Assembly (NCBI RefSeq): GCF_002355395.1
Contig: NZ_AP017315.1
Span: forward strand, 248,001-312,000
Source: Microcella alkaliphila
GTDB lineage: Bacteria > Actinomycetota > Actinomycetes > Actinomycetales > Microbacteriaceae
Direction: 5' to 3'
Length of the DNA: 64,000 nt
The notes under the pieces were generated by a model. It ran no database searches and was not told the DNA's origin. It saw nothing but the letters and a program-made list of their open reading frames with translations. The position numbers were made by a program, and so were the translations under genes. Shown here one piece after another: positions 8,324-16,941 of the stretch. Within the stretch, counting starts at the first letter, position 1. Each line of letters begins with the position of its first letter.

Positions 8324-8680
8324 ATGAACGACAACTTTTCGGCGCAGCCCGGCCTCAACCTGCTCGGACAGGGGGGTGGCGGCTGCTGTGGTGGCGGAAG
8401 CTGTGGGTGCGGCCACGGGGCCGCCGATACGGAGGCGACGACGGGCGCCGCCTCGGCCACGGGGGTCGAAGCCTCGTTCCTCGTGAGCGGCATGACCTGC
8501 GGTCACTGCGTTGCAAGCGTCACCGAGGAGGTGAGCGCTCTCGACGGCGTCGTGAACGTGGCCGTTGACCTGAACGCTCAGGGTGCGTCCCGGGTCACCG
8601 TTCAGGCCACGCATCCCATCGAGGCGGATGCTCTGCGCACCGCGATCGCGGATGCCGGCTACGAGATCGTTGGCCGCTGA
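8324..8680 (+). CDS. copZ: CopZ-like copper chaperone with Cys-rich N-terminus
   Basis: This 118-residue cytoplasmic protein ends in a heavy-metal-associated domain (about 48-118) with the Cu(I)-binding motif GMTCGHC. Ahead of it is an unusual Gly/Cys/His-rich segment (about 14-27, CCGGGSCGCGHG), which adds four Cys and one His as a possible second metal site. It should carry Cu(I) to the CopA ATPase encoded 1.1 kb downstream. The start is set by the CsoR-controlled promoter immediately upstream; the same operator and spacing precede copA. Confidence 0.88.
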   Translation: MNDNFSAQPGLNLLGQGGGGCCGGGSCGCGHGAADTEATTGAASATGVEASFLVSGMTCGHCVASVTEEVSALDGVVNVAVDLNAQGASRVTVQATHPIEADALRTAIADAGYEIVGR

Positions 8681-8742
8681 CCTGGGGTTTCCTCGCCAAC
8701 TGATTCTGCGAATCCGGTTCGGTCGATTACTCTGAATCGGTT

Positions 8743-9711
8743 ATGACACCCCATCTTTTGCGCGCGCGCACGCGCGCCGCCGCCCTCCTCGGCGCAGCAG
8801 CGTTGCTGCTGTCGGGGTGCGCGACGGCGATCAGCGAGGGTGCCGACGCGCCCGTGCAGGCCGATGTGGCCGCGGCCCCCGAGCAGGCGTCCGCGCCGGA
8901 GCAGGCCGACGTTCTTCCGACGCGGATCGCCGCCCTCGACATCGACGAGACCGCGGGAGTGATTCGCGTCGCCACCGATCGCGGCATCTACGTGGCGACC
9001 CTGCCCGACACCGACACCGATACGGTCGCTCGGTCCACCACGTTGCTGGGCGACCGCATCGACGACGTCAAGAGCTACCAGCGACTGGGAGCCCGCGTTC
9101 TCATCAGTGGTCACCCGAACGATCCGGAGGTCAGCGCCGACGAGCGGCTGGGTCTCTGGGTGGGCGACACCGAGTCGGGCGAGTGGGCGCCCTTCGCCCT
9201 GACCGGCGAAGTCGACTTCCACGCGATCACCGCGGCCGGACCGACGGCAGCCGACGCCATCATCGCCGCCGCCGACACGGTCAGTAACACGCTCTTCTAC
9301 AGCCCCGACGGCGGAGAATCGTGGCAGAAGGGAGCAGTGATCGGTGCGACATCGCTGGCGTTCACCAGCGACGGATCGACTCTCGTCGCGGTTACTCCGG
9401 TGGGTCTCAAGGTCAGCACGGACCGGGGCCGCACCTTTCTCGAGCCCGAGGCTGCGCCCGCTCTGCAACTCGTCGCCACGCCGCCGGTCGGCACGAAAGA
9501 GTGGCGCATCGTGGGCGTCGACTCGGCGGGGGCTCTGTGGAGTTCGACCGACGGCGACCGCTGGCAGCAGTTCGGCGCTCTGGCCGCGGTGCCTGCAGAC
9601 CTCGCGCTCGGCAAGAGCGGCGAGGTCATCTATGTCGCGACGGCAGACGGCGTGTTCGTGAGCAACGACGGGGGCGAGACGCTCACGCTCATGGTCACCC
9701 TCGACTGGTAG
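8743..9711 (+). CDS. Lipoprotein with BNR/sortilin-like beta-propeller repeats
   Basis: This 322-residue protein has a lipoprotein signal peptide (cleavage at LLSGC, about residue 26), an Ala/Glu-rich linker and several repeated blades of the form SPDGGESW, STDRGRTF, SSTDGDRW and SNDGGETL (BNR or Asp-box motifs). These point to a beta-propeller like the F510_1955/sialidase-like family. The catalytic role is unknown; the Asp boxes alone do not show glycosidase activity. It sits between copZ and copA, so a role in extracellular copper handling is possible but is inference. A TACTCT box lies 9 nt before the ATG. Confidence 0.72.
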   Translation: MTPHLLRARTRAAALLGAAALLLSGCATAISEGADAPVQADVAAAPEQASAPEQADVLPTRIAALDIDETAGVIRVATDRGIYVATLPDTDTDTVARSTTLLGDRIDDVKSYQRLGARVLISGHPNDPEVSADERLGLWVGDTESGEWAPFALTGEVDFHAITAAGPTAADAIIAAADTVSNTLFYSPDGGESWQKGAVIGATSLAFTSDGSTLVAVTPVGLKVSTDRGRTFLEPEAAPALQLVATPPVGTKEWRIVGVDSAGALWSSTDGDRWQQFGALAAVPADLALGKSGEVIYVATADGVFVSNDGGETLTLMVTLDW

Positions 9712-9727
9712 CCAGAGCTCACTGGAG

Positions 9728-9742
9728 TACCCCACCGGGGTA
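9728..9742. promoter_or_regulatory. CsoR-type copper operator upstream of copA
   Basis: Perfect palindrome TACCCCACCGGGGTA, same arms as the copZ operator and the same 15-nt distance to the start codon. CACAAT 6 nt before the ATG is a plausible -10 element. The lipoprotein gene ends just upstream at 9711, so copA has its own promoter. Confidence 0.8.
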
Positions 9743-9757
9743 TGTCACAATGGGGCC

Positions 9758-12013
9758 ATGACCACGGCACCCCTTCAGCTCGAGATCGGCGGCATGACGT
9801 GCGCGGCGTGTGCAGGTCGCGTTGAGCGCAGCCTGTCACGGCTGGGCGGCGTGACGGCGAGCGTCAACTACGCCACCGAGAAGGCAACCGTCACGCTTGC
9901 CGATGACGCTGACGCTCTCCCGACGATCGACGAGCTTGTCGCCGCCATCGAGAAGGCGGGCTACAGCGCGACGCCGGTGGCGCCGCCGAGCGAGGCACGC
10001 GCATCCACTGCGCAGGGCGACGCCCCCGATCCCCTCGCCGATGCGCGACGTCGGCTGGCGATTGTGGTCGCTCTGACGGTGCCCGTGCTCGTGCTGTCGA
10101 TGGTGCCGCCGCTGCAATTCCCGAACTGGCAGTGGCTCGTGTTGGCGTTGTCGTCCCCCGTTGCGGTGTGGGGTGCGTGGCCGTTCCACCGTGCGGCGTT
10201 CATGAACGCTCGCCACGGCACCGCCACGATGGACACTCTGATTTCCGTCGGCGTCGGGGCGGCGTTCGGGTGGAGCCTCTACACGCTGTTCTTCGGTGAG
10301 GCCGGCATGACCGGCATGGTCATGAGCCTTCAGCTCTTCGGCAGCCCCGATACCGGCTCGCACGAGATTTACCTCGAGGTCGCGGCGGCGGTGACGGCGT
10401 TCATGCTCGCGGGCCGCTATCTCGAAGCGAAGGCGAAGCGCGCGAGCGGTGAGGCTTTGCGCGCCCTGCTCGAGCTGTCGGCGACCGACGCGACCGTGCT
10501 GCGAGATGGCGTCGAGACGCGTGTCGCCGTCGACCAGCTGGTCGTCGGTGACCGGTTCATCGCGAGGCCCGGCGACACGATTGCCACCGACGGACTCGTG
10601 CGCGACGGGGCGACCGCTGTCGACACATCCGTGATGACCGGCGAAAGCAAGCCCGTCGAGGTGGCTGTCGACGCGCGCGTCGTCGGGGGCACCGTCAACG
10701 TCGGCCCCGGCGTCATCACCGTCGAGGCGACGCGCATCGGTGCCGACACTGAGCTGGCGCGGCTGGGGCGCCTCGTGGAGGAGGCGCAAACCGGCAAGGC
10801 GCGGGTGCAGCGCATCGCCGACCGCGTGTCCGCAATCTTCGTCCCGGTGGTCATGGTGCTCTCGCTGCTGGCTCTGCTCGGCTGGCTCCTGTTCGGCGGA
10901 ACAATCGAGCAAGCCTTCACCGCGGCCGTTACCACCTTGATCATCGCCTGCCCCTGCGCGCTCGGCCTTGCTACCCCGACCGCCTTGCTGGTCGGAACGG
11001 GCCGCGGCTCGCAGCTCGGCATTCTGATTCGTGGCCCCGAGGTGCTTGAGCAGACCCGCCGGGTCGACACCATCGTGCTCGACAAGACGGGAACGCTCAC
11101 CACCGGCCGGATGCGCGTCACCGCGGTGCTGCCCGCCGCCGGCATCGCGGAGGAGCGGGTGCTGGCGGCCGCCGCCGGCGCCGAAAGCGGCAGCGTGCAT
11201 CCCGTCGCCGCCGCCATCGTCGAGGCGGCCCGCGAAGCCGGCGCCGCGACGGGCGCGGTCGAGGGCTTCCAGGCCCACGACGGCGCCGGCGTCTCGGCCG
11301 TCGTCGACGACAGGGCTGTCGCCGTCGGTCGCGCCGACTGGCTCACGAGTGCGTGGTCGGTCGAGGTGGGCGACGACGTGCGCGCCGACATCGCGCACCG
11401 CGAAAACGACGGGATGACCGTGGTCGCGGTCGCGATCGACGGTGCGTACGCGGGCCTCATCGCCATCTCCGACGCGGTGCGGCCCGAGGCCGGAGCCACG
11501 ATTGCCCGGCTTCGCGCGCTCGGGCTCACCCCCGTGCTGTTGACGGGCGACAATGCCGGAGCAGCGGCACGCGTGGCGGAGCAGCTCGGCATCGACGATG
11601 TGCGCTCGGGGGTGACGCCGGTCGGCAAGCTGGAGGCGATCCGCGGGCTGCAGGCCGACGGGCACGTCGTCGCGATGCTCGGCGACGGCGTCAACGATGC
11701 TGCGGCGCTCGCGGCCGCCGACCTCGGCATCGCGATGGGGTCGGGAACCGACGCGGCGATGGCCGCCAGCGACCTGACCATCGTCTCGGGCGACCTCTCG
11801 CTCGTGCCCGACGCCGTCCGCCTCGCTCGGCGCACCCTGCGCACGATCATCGGCAACCTGTTCTGGGCCTTCGGCTACAACACCGCCGCGATTCCCGTGG
11901 CGATGATGGGTCTGCTCAGCCCGGTGCTTGCCGCTCTCGCGATGGCGGTGTCAAGCCTGTTCGTGCTCGGCAATTCGCTGCGACTGCGCAGCTTCGCGCC
12001 CGAGCCGCGTTAG
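9758..12013 (+). CDS. copA: Copper-exporting P1B-type ATPase
   Basis: Heavy-metal P-type ATPase of 751 residues that pumps Cu(I) out of the cytoplasm. It has an N-terminal HMA domain (GMTCAACAGRVE, Cys at about 15 and 18), eight predicted membrane helices and the actuator motif TGES. The ion-binding CPC lies near residue 398, the phosphorylated DKTGT near 442, the HP locus as SGSVHPVA, and the hinge as GDGVNDAAAL. Length and motifs are standard for CopA. It follows a CsoR-type operator and is expected to be copper-induced together with copZ. Confidence 0.95.
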   Translation: MTTAPLQLEIGGMTCAACAGRVERSLSRLGGVTASVNYATEKATVTLADDADALPTIDELVAAIEKAGYSATPVAPPSEARASTAQGDAPDPLADARRRLAIVVALTVPVLVLSMVPPLQFPNWQWLVLALSSPVAVWGAWPFHRAAFMNARHGTATMDTLISVGVGAAFGWSLYTLFFGEAGMTGMVMSLQLFGSPDTGSHEIYLEVAAAVTAFMLAGRYLEAKAKRASGEALRALLELSATDATVLRDGVETRVAVDQLVVGDRFIARPGDTIATDGLVRDGATAVDTSVMTGESKPVEVAVDARVVGGTVNVGPGVITVEATRIGADTELARLGRLVEEAQTGKARVQRIADRVSAIFVPVVMVLSLLALLGWLLFGGTIEQAFTAAVTTLIIACPCALGLATPTALLVGTGRGSQLGILIRGPEVLEQTRRVDTIVLDKTGTLTTGRMRVTAVLPAAGIAEERVLAAAAGAESGSVHPVAAAIVEAAREAGAATGAVEGFQAHDGAGVSAVVDDRAVAVGRADWLTSAWSVEVGDDVRADIAHRENDGMTVVAVAIDGAYAGLIAISDAVRPEAGATIARLRALGLTPVLLTGDNAGAAARVAEQLGIDDVRSGVTPVGKLEAIRGLQADGHVVAMLGDGVNDAAALAAADLGIAMGSGTDAAMAASDLTIVSGDLSLVPDAVRLARRTLRTIIGNLFWAFGYNTAAIPVAMMGLLSPVLAALAMAVSSLFVLGNSLRLRSFAPEPR

Positions 12014-13755
12014 GCGCCGGGGCGCACGGCGGGCATCCCGAGAACGACGGGGCCGTTGGGTAGCCGCAGCGCCGCTGGGGCGTCCGACGGCACGACCGGG
12101 GAGCGAGGCGCCACGGGCGCGACGGGAACGTACGCGGCGCCGAGAGCGGGACGAGCATCCGCCTCGCCCGTGTTCGGCCAGAGCGCGAACGCCCGCTCGG
12201 CCTGCGCGGTGATCGTGAGGGATGGGTTCACGCCGAGGTTCGCCGAGATCGTCGAACCGTCGACGATGTGGAGGCCGTCGTGCCCGAACGCGCGGTGGTA
12301 GGCGTCGACCACGCCGCTCTCGGGCGAGTCGCCGATCGGTGCGCCGCCCAGGAAGTGGGCGGTCATGGGTACTTCGACGACCTCCCCGATTCCCGACTCG
12401 GGGAAGCCCCGCATGTGCTCGGCCATGCGCCGGTACGCGGCGTTGGCCAGGGGAATCCAGGTTGGGTTCGGCTCACCATGGCCTTGCCTACTGCGGAGTT
12501 TCACCCGGCCGCGGCGCTTCGGCGTGGCCATCACCGTGAGCGAGTTGTCGCGCGTCTGCATGACAAGGGCGACGATCGAGCGGTTTGACCAGGAACCGAT
12601 ACCGAACAGAATCGACCCGACCCGGCCGGGGTGGCGCACCACCTGACCGAGCCAGCGGAGCCATCGGGGCACGCGCCCGCCGCCGTCGACCATCACGGTC
12701 GCGAGCAATGCCATGAGGTTCGAACCGTCGCCGTAGCGGCAGGGTTCGATGTGGGTCTGCTCGTCGACGTGAATGGACGAGGTGATGGCGACGCCGCGGG
12801 TGAAGTCGACCTCTGTGCGGTGACGCCAGCGGGTCGTGGCTCCGCCGAGTGCTTCTGAGTTGGTGCGGGTCAATTCGCCGAGTCCGTCGGAGAGGTGAGG
12901 CAGGTCGCCGTGTACCTTCGCGGCGTGCAACAGCTGCTGCGTGCCCCAGGCGCCGGCGGCGACCACCACCTGCCCGGCGCTCCACCGGCGCTCGCCGCCC
13001 GGGCCGGGCCCGGTCGTTCGGGTGAGCAGCTCATAGCCGCCATCCGGCAGCGGGCGCACCCGGGTCACCGTCGTGCGCTCGACGACGTCTGCCCCGGCGC
13101 TCTCGGCTAAGTGCAGGTAGTTCTTCACGAGGGTGTTCTTGGCATTGTGGCGGCAGCCGGTCATGCACTCGCCGCACTCGCGGCAGCCGGTGCGCGCGGG
13201 CCCCGCGCCGCCGAAGTAGGGGTCGGGGCTGTCGACGCCGGCGCCCTCGCCGAAGAACACGCCGACGGGAGTGCGGCGGAAACTGTCAACCACGCCCATG
13301 TCGGCGGCGACCTTCTGCATGACCTCGTCGGCGGGGGTGATGGTGGGGTTCTCGACGACCCCCAGCATGCGGCTCGCCTGGTCGTAGTACGGGTCGAGCT
13401 CGGCTTTCCAGTCGGTGATGTGTGCCCACTGGCGGTCGCGGAAGAACGCGTCGGACCGCGGTCGGTACAGAGTGTTCGCGTAGACGAGGGATCCGCCCCC
13501 GACGCCCGCGCCGGCGAGGATGATCACATCGCCGAGAACGTGGATGCGCTGGATACCGAGGCAGCCGACCGCGGGCGCCCACAGAAACTTCCGCACATCC
13601 CAGCTGGTGCGCGCGAACTCGTCGTCGGCGAAGCGTCGGCCCGCCTCGAGCACGGCGACCGAGTACCCCTTTTCGACGAGGCGGAGCGCGGCGACCGAAC
13701 CGCCGAAGCCCGAGCCGATGACGATGACGTCGTAGTGCCGCTCCGGCCTGCTCAC
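12010..13755 (-). CDS. GMC-family FAD oxidoreductase (cholesterol-oxidase-like)
   Basis: Flavoprotein of 581 residues. FAD-binding motif VIGSGFGGS (about 10-18), a Cys-rich CRECGECMTGC segment (about 190) and the C-terminal HIVDGSTISANLGVNPSLT motif match the cholesterol-oxidase-like branch of the GMC family. It should oxidise an alcohol, perhaps of a sterol or other lipid; the substrate is unknown. It starts 4 nt after the aldehyde dehydrogenase gene ends, so the two form an operon that could convert an alcohol to an acid in two steps. Its 3' end overlaps the convergent copA by 4 nt. Confidence 0.85.
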   Translation of the reverse strand: MSRPERHYDVIVIGSGFGGSVAALRLVEKGYSVAVLEAGRRFADDEFARTSWDVRKFLWAPAVGCLGIQRIHVLGDVIILAGAGVGGGSLVYANTLYRPRSDAFFRDRQWAHITDWKAELDPYYDQASRMLGVVENPTITPADEVMQKVAADMGVVDSFRRTPVGVFFGEGAGVDSPDPYFGGAGPARTGCRECGECMTGCRHNAKNTLVKNYLHLAESAGADVVERTTVTRVRPLPDGGYELLTRTTGPGPGGERRWSAGQVVVAAGAWGTQQLLHAAKVHGDLPHLSDGLGELTRTNSEALGGATTRWRHRTEVDFTRGVAITSSIHVDEQTHIEPCRYGDGSNLMALLATVMVDGGGRVPRWLRWLGQVVRHPGRVGSILFGIGSWSNRSIVALVMQTRDNSLTVMATPKRRGRVKLRSRQGHGEPNPTWIPLANAAYRRMAEHMRGFPESGIGEVVEVPMTAHFLGGAPIGDSPESGVVDAYHRAFGHDGLHIVDGSTISANLGVNPSLTITAQAERAFALWPNTGEADARPALGAAYVPVAPVAPRSPVVPSDAPAALRLPNGPVVLGMPAVRPGA

Positions 13756-13759
13756 CGCC

Positions 13760-15454
13760 TTACCCCTTCCGGTAGCTGTCGACCGCGGCGGCGCCGAGCG
13801 GCGCCGCGATCGCCCACGAGTCGATGCCCGCGAAGCGCGTGAGTCGCCGCGCGGTCACGTGTGCCGTGCGGTTGTCGACAAACCAGAGCGGCGTCGGCCA
13901 GGCCTGCCAGGGCCCGCGACCCACCGTGCGCTCGACGTGCTCGGGGTCGAGCAAGAGCGCGTTGTGCACGACGCCGATGCCGCTGCCCACGTCCTCCGGG
14001 GTGTGACCGGGGTAGGCGCCCCACGTCGCCGCGGGCATTCCGAACAGCGGCCCGACCCAACTGTTGATGCCGATGGTGCCGTAGTGCAGGTTCGCCACGG
14101 CCCACTCGAACCGGTTGCCGAGCTGGCCCATCGTGCGGGGGTGGGCGACGATACCGGCGCCGAGCGTGCCCGCCAGCCGATCGTTGCAGAAGGTGACCGC
14201 AGCATCCAGGAAGCTGGCGGGGCCGGCGTCAGTCGACAGCCGGACGACGCCGAGAACGGGGCCGAAGATTTCGGTCGTGAACATGAGTTCGTCGGAGTTC
14301 TCGGGGTCGAGGTGGTCGATAAGCGTGCGCGGAGCCTCCGGGTCGCCACCCAAGACGCTGGCGTCGGGATGCGCGGAGAAGGCGGCGAGCTGGCGCTGCG
14401 AGGCGCCCGGATAGTATGCCCGCCGCGGGGGAGCATCGCGCACGTAGTCGCGTATGGCCTCGACGAACTCATCAGCGCGCGCCCAGTGGGCGGGAATCAC
14501 GACGATCTGTGTCGCGACGCAGTTGAAGCCGGAGTTGTGGAGGCGCTGCGTGGCGAGGTGGCGGGCGGCGGCATCGAGTTCGTCGTCGGTCCACGCATCG
14601 TCGGGCACGACGATTGCCGGGCCCACCCCGCCCAGCTCGCTCGTCATGGGCTTCGTGAGGAGGCGCTCGCCGGCGGCGCGCCGTCGTTCCGCATCGTCGT
14701 CCGTGCCGAACAGGATCGCGTCGTGTGTCACGCGACTCCCGGTGATGTGGACGGCGTCGACGAGCGTGTGCTGCACGAGCGCCTGGCCGACATCGGCGCC
14801 GCCGATCGTGATGCGCACCAGGTCGAGGTCGATGAGCGGGGCGAACGCTGCCTCAAGTGCCTGGGCGAGGCGGGCGTTCACGGGATTGAGCTTCACGATC
14901 GCCGCGCTCGCCTCGCCGTAGAGGGCGTTGAGAACATCGAGTGCGGGGATGCCGCTGACGTTGCCTGCGCCCAGAACAACGGTCACTCGGGGCTCGCGAT
15001 GTGGGTCGCGAAGCGCTCTTGCGACACCGTCGCGAATGACGTCGAGGTCGAGGCCGGGTCGCAACCACACATGGGCCTCGTAACCGCTCAGCACTACATC
15101 CTTCGGCAGATACGGGAAGGCGGCGACGGCGAGGCGCCCTCCCGGAGCGCCAGTGATGTTGACCTCGTCGAGGGGCGAGCGACCCTTCTCGATGAGCTTG
15201 AGCGTCTTCTCGAGCGCGCTCGTCATCGTGATGAGTGCGTACGGTCCGCTTGACCACTCCTCGCCGGCGGCGGGGGAGCGCGGGTCGACGTCTTTGACCG
15301 CGCACGCGGCGGCAACCCAGTCGGCGGCAATCGCCAGAGTTGCGGCCCGGACCTGCCGCAGCAGCCCCCGCTTTTCGCCGAGTGGCAGCGCCACCCAGCG
15401 GGCCGCGCCCGCGCGCAGAGCGGCGAGATCGTCGTCTAGTGCGGGGTCAGACAA
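13760..15454 (-). CDS. Aldehyde dehydrogenase family protein
   Basis: This 564-residue protein of the NAD(P)-dependent aldehyde dehydrogenase superfamily carries LGAGNVSGIPALDVLNALY (cofactor site), TSELGGVGPAIV (the general-base region) and SGFNCVATQ with the probable catalytic Cys. It is longer and more divergent than classical aldehyde dehydrogenases, so its substrate cannot be named. TTG at 15454 is chosen as start because GAGGAG lies 5 nt upstream. It is coupled to the downstream GMC oxidoreductase. Confidence 0.78.
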   Translation of the reverse strand: MSDPALDDDLAALRAGAARWVALPLGEKRGLLRQVRAATLAIAADWVAAACAVKDVDPRSPAAGEEWSSGPYALITMTSALEKTLKLIEKGRSPLDEVNITGAPGGRLAVAAFPYLPKDVVLSGYEAHVWLRPGLDLDVIRDGVARALRDPHREPRVTVVLGAGNVSGIPALDVLNALYGEASAAIVKLNPVNARLAQALEAAFAPLIDLDLVRITIGGADVGQALVQHTLVDAVHITGSRVTHDAILFGTDDDAERRRAAGERLLTKPMTSELGGVGPAIVVPDDAWTDDELDAAARHLATQRLHNSGFNCVATQIVVIPAHWARADEFVEAIRDYVRDAPPRRAYYPGASQRQLAAFSAHPDASVLGGDPEAPRTLIDHLDPENSDELMFTTEIFGPVLGVVRLSTDAGPASFLDAAVTFCNDRLAGTLGAGIVAHPRTMGQLGNRFEWAVANLHYGTIGINSWVGPLFGMPAATWGAYPGHTPEDVGSGIGVVHNALLLDPEHVERTVGRGPWQAWPTPLWFVDNRTAHVTARRLTRFAGIDSWAIAAPLGAAAVDSYRKG

Positions 15455-15511
15455 CGGGTCTCCTCGAGGGCCACACGGCCCAGGGTTCAGCGATGAACGG
15501 TGACTGTTAGC

Positions 15512-16192
15512 CTACTCGCGAGGGTCACCCTCAGCGGGCAGTCCGATGAGGCTGCGCAGCTCGTCGACCGTGTCGACCACGGCGATCGCGTGCTCGAACT
15601 CGCCCTCCTCGGCATAGCCCCAGCTCACCCCGATGGTCGGAATGCCGTGCACGCGGGCGCCCTCGACGTCATGGATGCGGTCGCCGATCATGATCGGACG
15701 GCTCAGGTCGGCGCCGAACGCCTTCAGGCGCACCAGAGCCTCGGCGATCACGTCGGCCTTCGCGCTGCGCACCTCGTCGTCGGAGGCCCCCGTGATGATG
15801 TCGAAGTGGTGGGCGATCGTGAAGTGCTCGAGCATGAGCGTCGCCGGGGTCTCGGGCTTTGAGGTGGCAAGGCTCAGGGGCAGCCCTGACGCGTCGATGT
15901 CGGCGACGAAGAGACCCATACCGGGAAAGAGCCGGGAGTCGTAGGCGCCCTGGTCGAGGTACTGAGCGCGGTACACCTCGAGCGCACGCTCGCGCTGCTC
16001 CAGGGTCATGCCCGCACGATCGCGGAACGAGTCGAGGATCGGCGGACCGACGTAGCGCAACAGTTCGGCGTCGTCAGGAACGGGCAGTTCCAGTGCGACG
16101 AAGGTGCGCTTCAGGGTGTCGATGATGCCGGGCGCCGAGTCGACGACGGTTCCGTCGAGGTCGAGCAGGATCGTCGTGTAGGGCAGGCTCAC
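15512..16192 (-). CDS. HAD-superfamily phosphatase (phosphoglycolate-phosphatase-like)
   Basis: This 226-residue HAD hydrolase shows motif I LLDLDGTVVDS (about 9-19), motif II in ATSKPETPA, and motif III/IV around MIGDRIHDVEGA. The helical cap inserted after motif I is typical of Gph/PGMB-like enzymes that dephosphorylate small metabolites such as phosphoglycolate. The exact substrate is unknown. A TAGGCT box 6 nt before the GTG (16199-16204) suggests a leaderless mRNA. Confidence 0.85.
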   Translation of the reverse strand: MSLPYTTILLDLDGTVVDSAPGIIDTLKRTFVALELPVPDDAELLRYVGPPILDSFRDRAGMTLEQRERALEVYRAQYLDQGAYDSRLFPGMGLFVADIDASGLPLSLATSKPETPATLMLEHFTIAHHFDIITGASDDEVRSAKADVIAEALVRLKAFGADLSRPIMIGDRIHDVEGARVHGIPTIGVSWGYAEEGEFEHAIAVVDTVDELRSLIGLPAEGDPRE

Positions 16193-16215
16193 GACTCGAG
16201 CCTAGGCGCGAACAC

Positions 16216-16911
16216 TCAGAACAGGCGGGGCACCCCGTCGTCGATGCCGCGCATGGCGTCGTAGTCGAGCAGCAGGCAGCGGATTCCGCGGTCTTCGGCG
16301 AGGGTTCGCGCCTGCGGGGTGATCTCTTGCGCCGCGAATACCCCGGCGACGGGGGCGAGCAGCGGGTCGCGGTTCATCAGCTCGAGGTAGCGAGTCAGCT
16401 GCTCGACCCCGTCGATGCCGCCGCGGCGCTTGATCTCGATGGCCACCGAGTGGCCCGCCGCATCCCGGGCCAATATGTCGACCGGGCCGATCGCGGTCAT
16501 GTATTCCCGCCTCACGAGCGTGTAGCCGTCGCCGGCGAGCTCGATCTGCTCGGCCAGGAGCTTCTGCAGGTGGGCCTCGACACCGTCCTTCTGCAGGCCA
16601 GGGTCAACGCCCAACTCGTGTGCCGTCTCGTGCAGCGTTTCGTAGATCGACACGACGAGCATGTCGGCGGTCTTCGCGTGCGTGACGCGCCAGATTTCGG
16701 CGACCCCCGCATCCCGCTGGTCGTCGTCGGGCTCGTGCACGGTCAGCGTGCACGGCGGGCTCATCCAGTTCAGGGGCTTGTAGCTGCCGCCGTCGGAGTG
16801 CACAAGCAAAGACCCGTCATTCTTGTGGATGAGCAACCGCGTCGCCATCGGAAGGTGCGCTTGCAGGCGGCCGGCATAGTCAACGGAGCAGCGGGCAATG
16901 ACGAGACGCAC
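16216..16911 (-). CDS. nucS: Mismatch-specific endonuclease NucS (EndoMS)
   Basis: This 231-residue protein has the archaeal/actinobacterial NucS layout: an N-terminal DNA-binding and dimerisation half, then a RecB-like nuclease half with GPVDILARD and [17 protein letters not shown] carrying the metal-binding Asp, Glu and Lys. The C-terminus ends in PRLF, resembling the sliding-clamp-binding tail reported for actinobacterial NucS. It makes double-strand cuts at mismatches and replaces MutS/MutL in Actinobacteria. TAGGCT lies 6 nt before the GTG (leaderless pattern). Confidence 0.93.
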   Translation of the reverse strand: MRLVIARCSVDYAGRLQAHLPMATRLLIHKNDGSLLVHSDGGSYKPLNWMSPPCTLTVHEPDDDQRDAGVAEIWRVTHAKTADMLVVSIYETLHETAHELGVDPGLQKDGVEAHLQKLLAEQIELAGDGYTLVRREYMTAIGPVDILARDAAGHSVAIEIKRRGGIDGVEQLTRYLELMNRDPLLAPVAGVFAAQEITPQARTLAEDRGIRCLLLDYDAMRGIDDGVPRLF

Positions 16912-16941
16912 CTAACCAGCCTAGGTGGGCGGTGGCAGAGC

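Noticed and set aside
12010..15454. Choline-oxidation pair (betA/betB)
   Set aside because: The GMC enzyme has the Cys-rich cholesterol-oxidase-like signature and the dehydrogenase is unusually long and divergent, so the pair does not match BetA/BetB.
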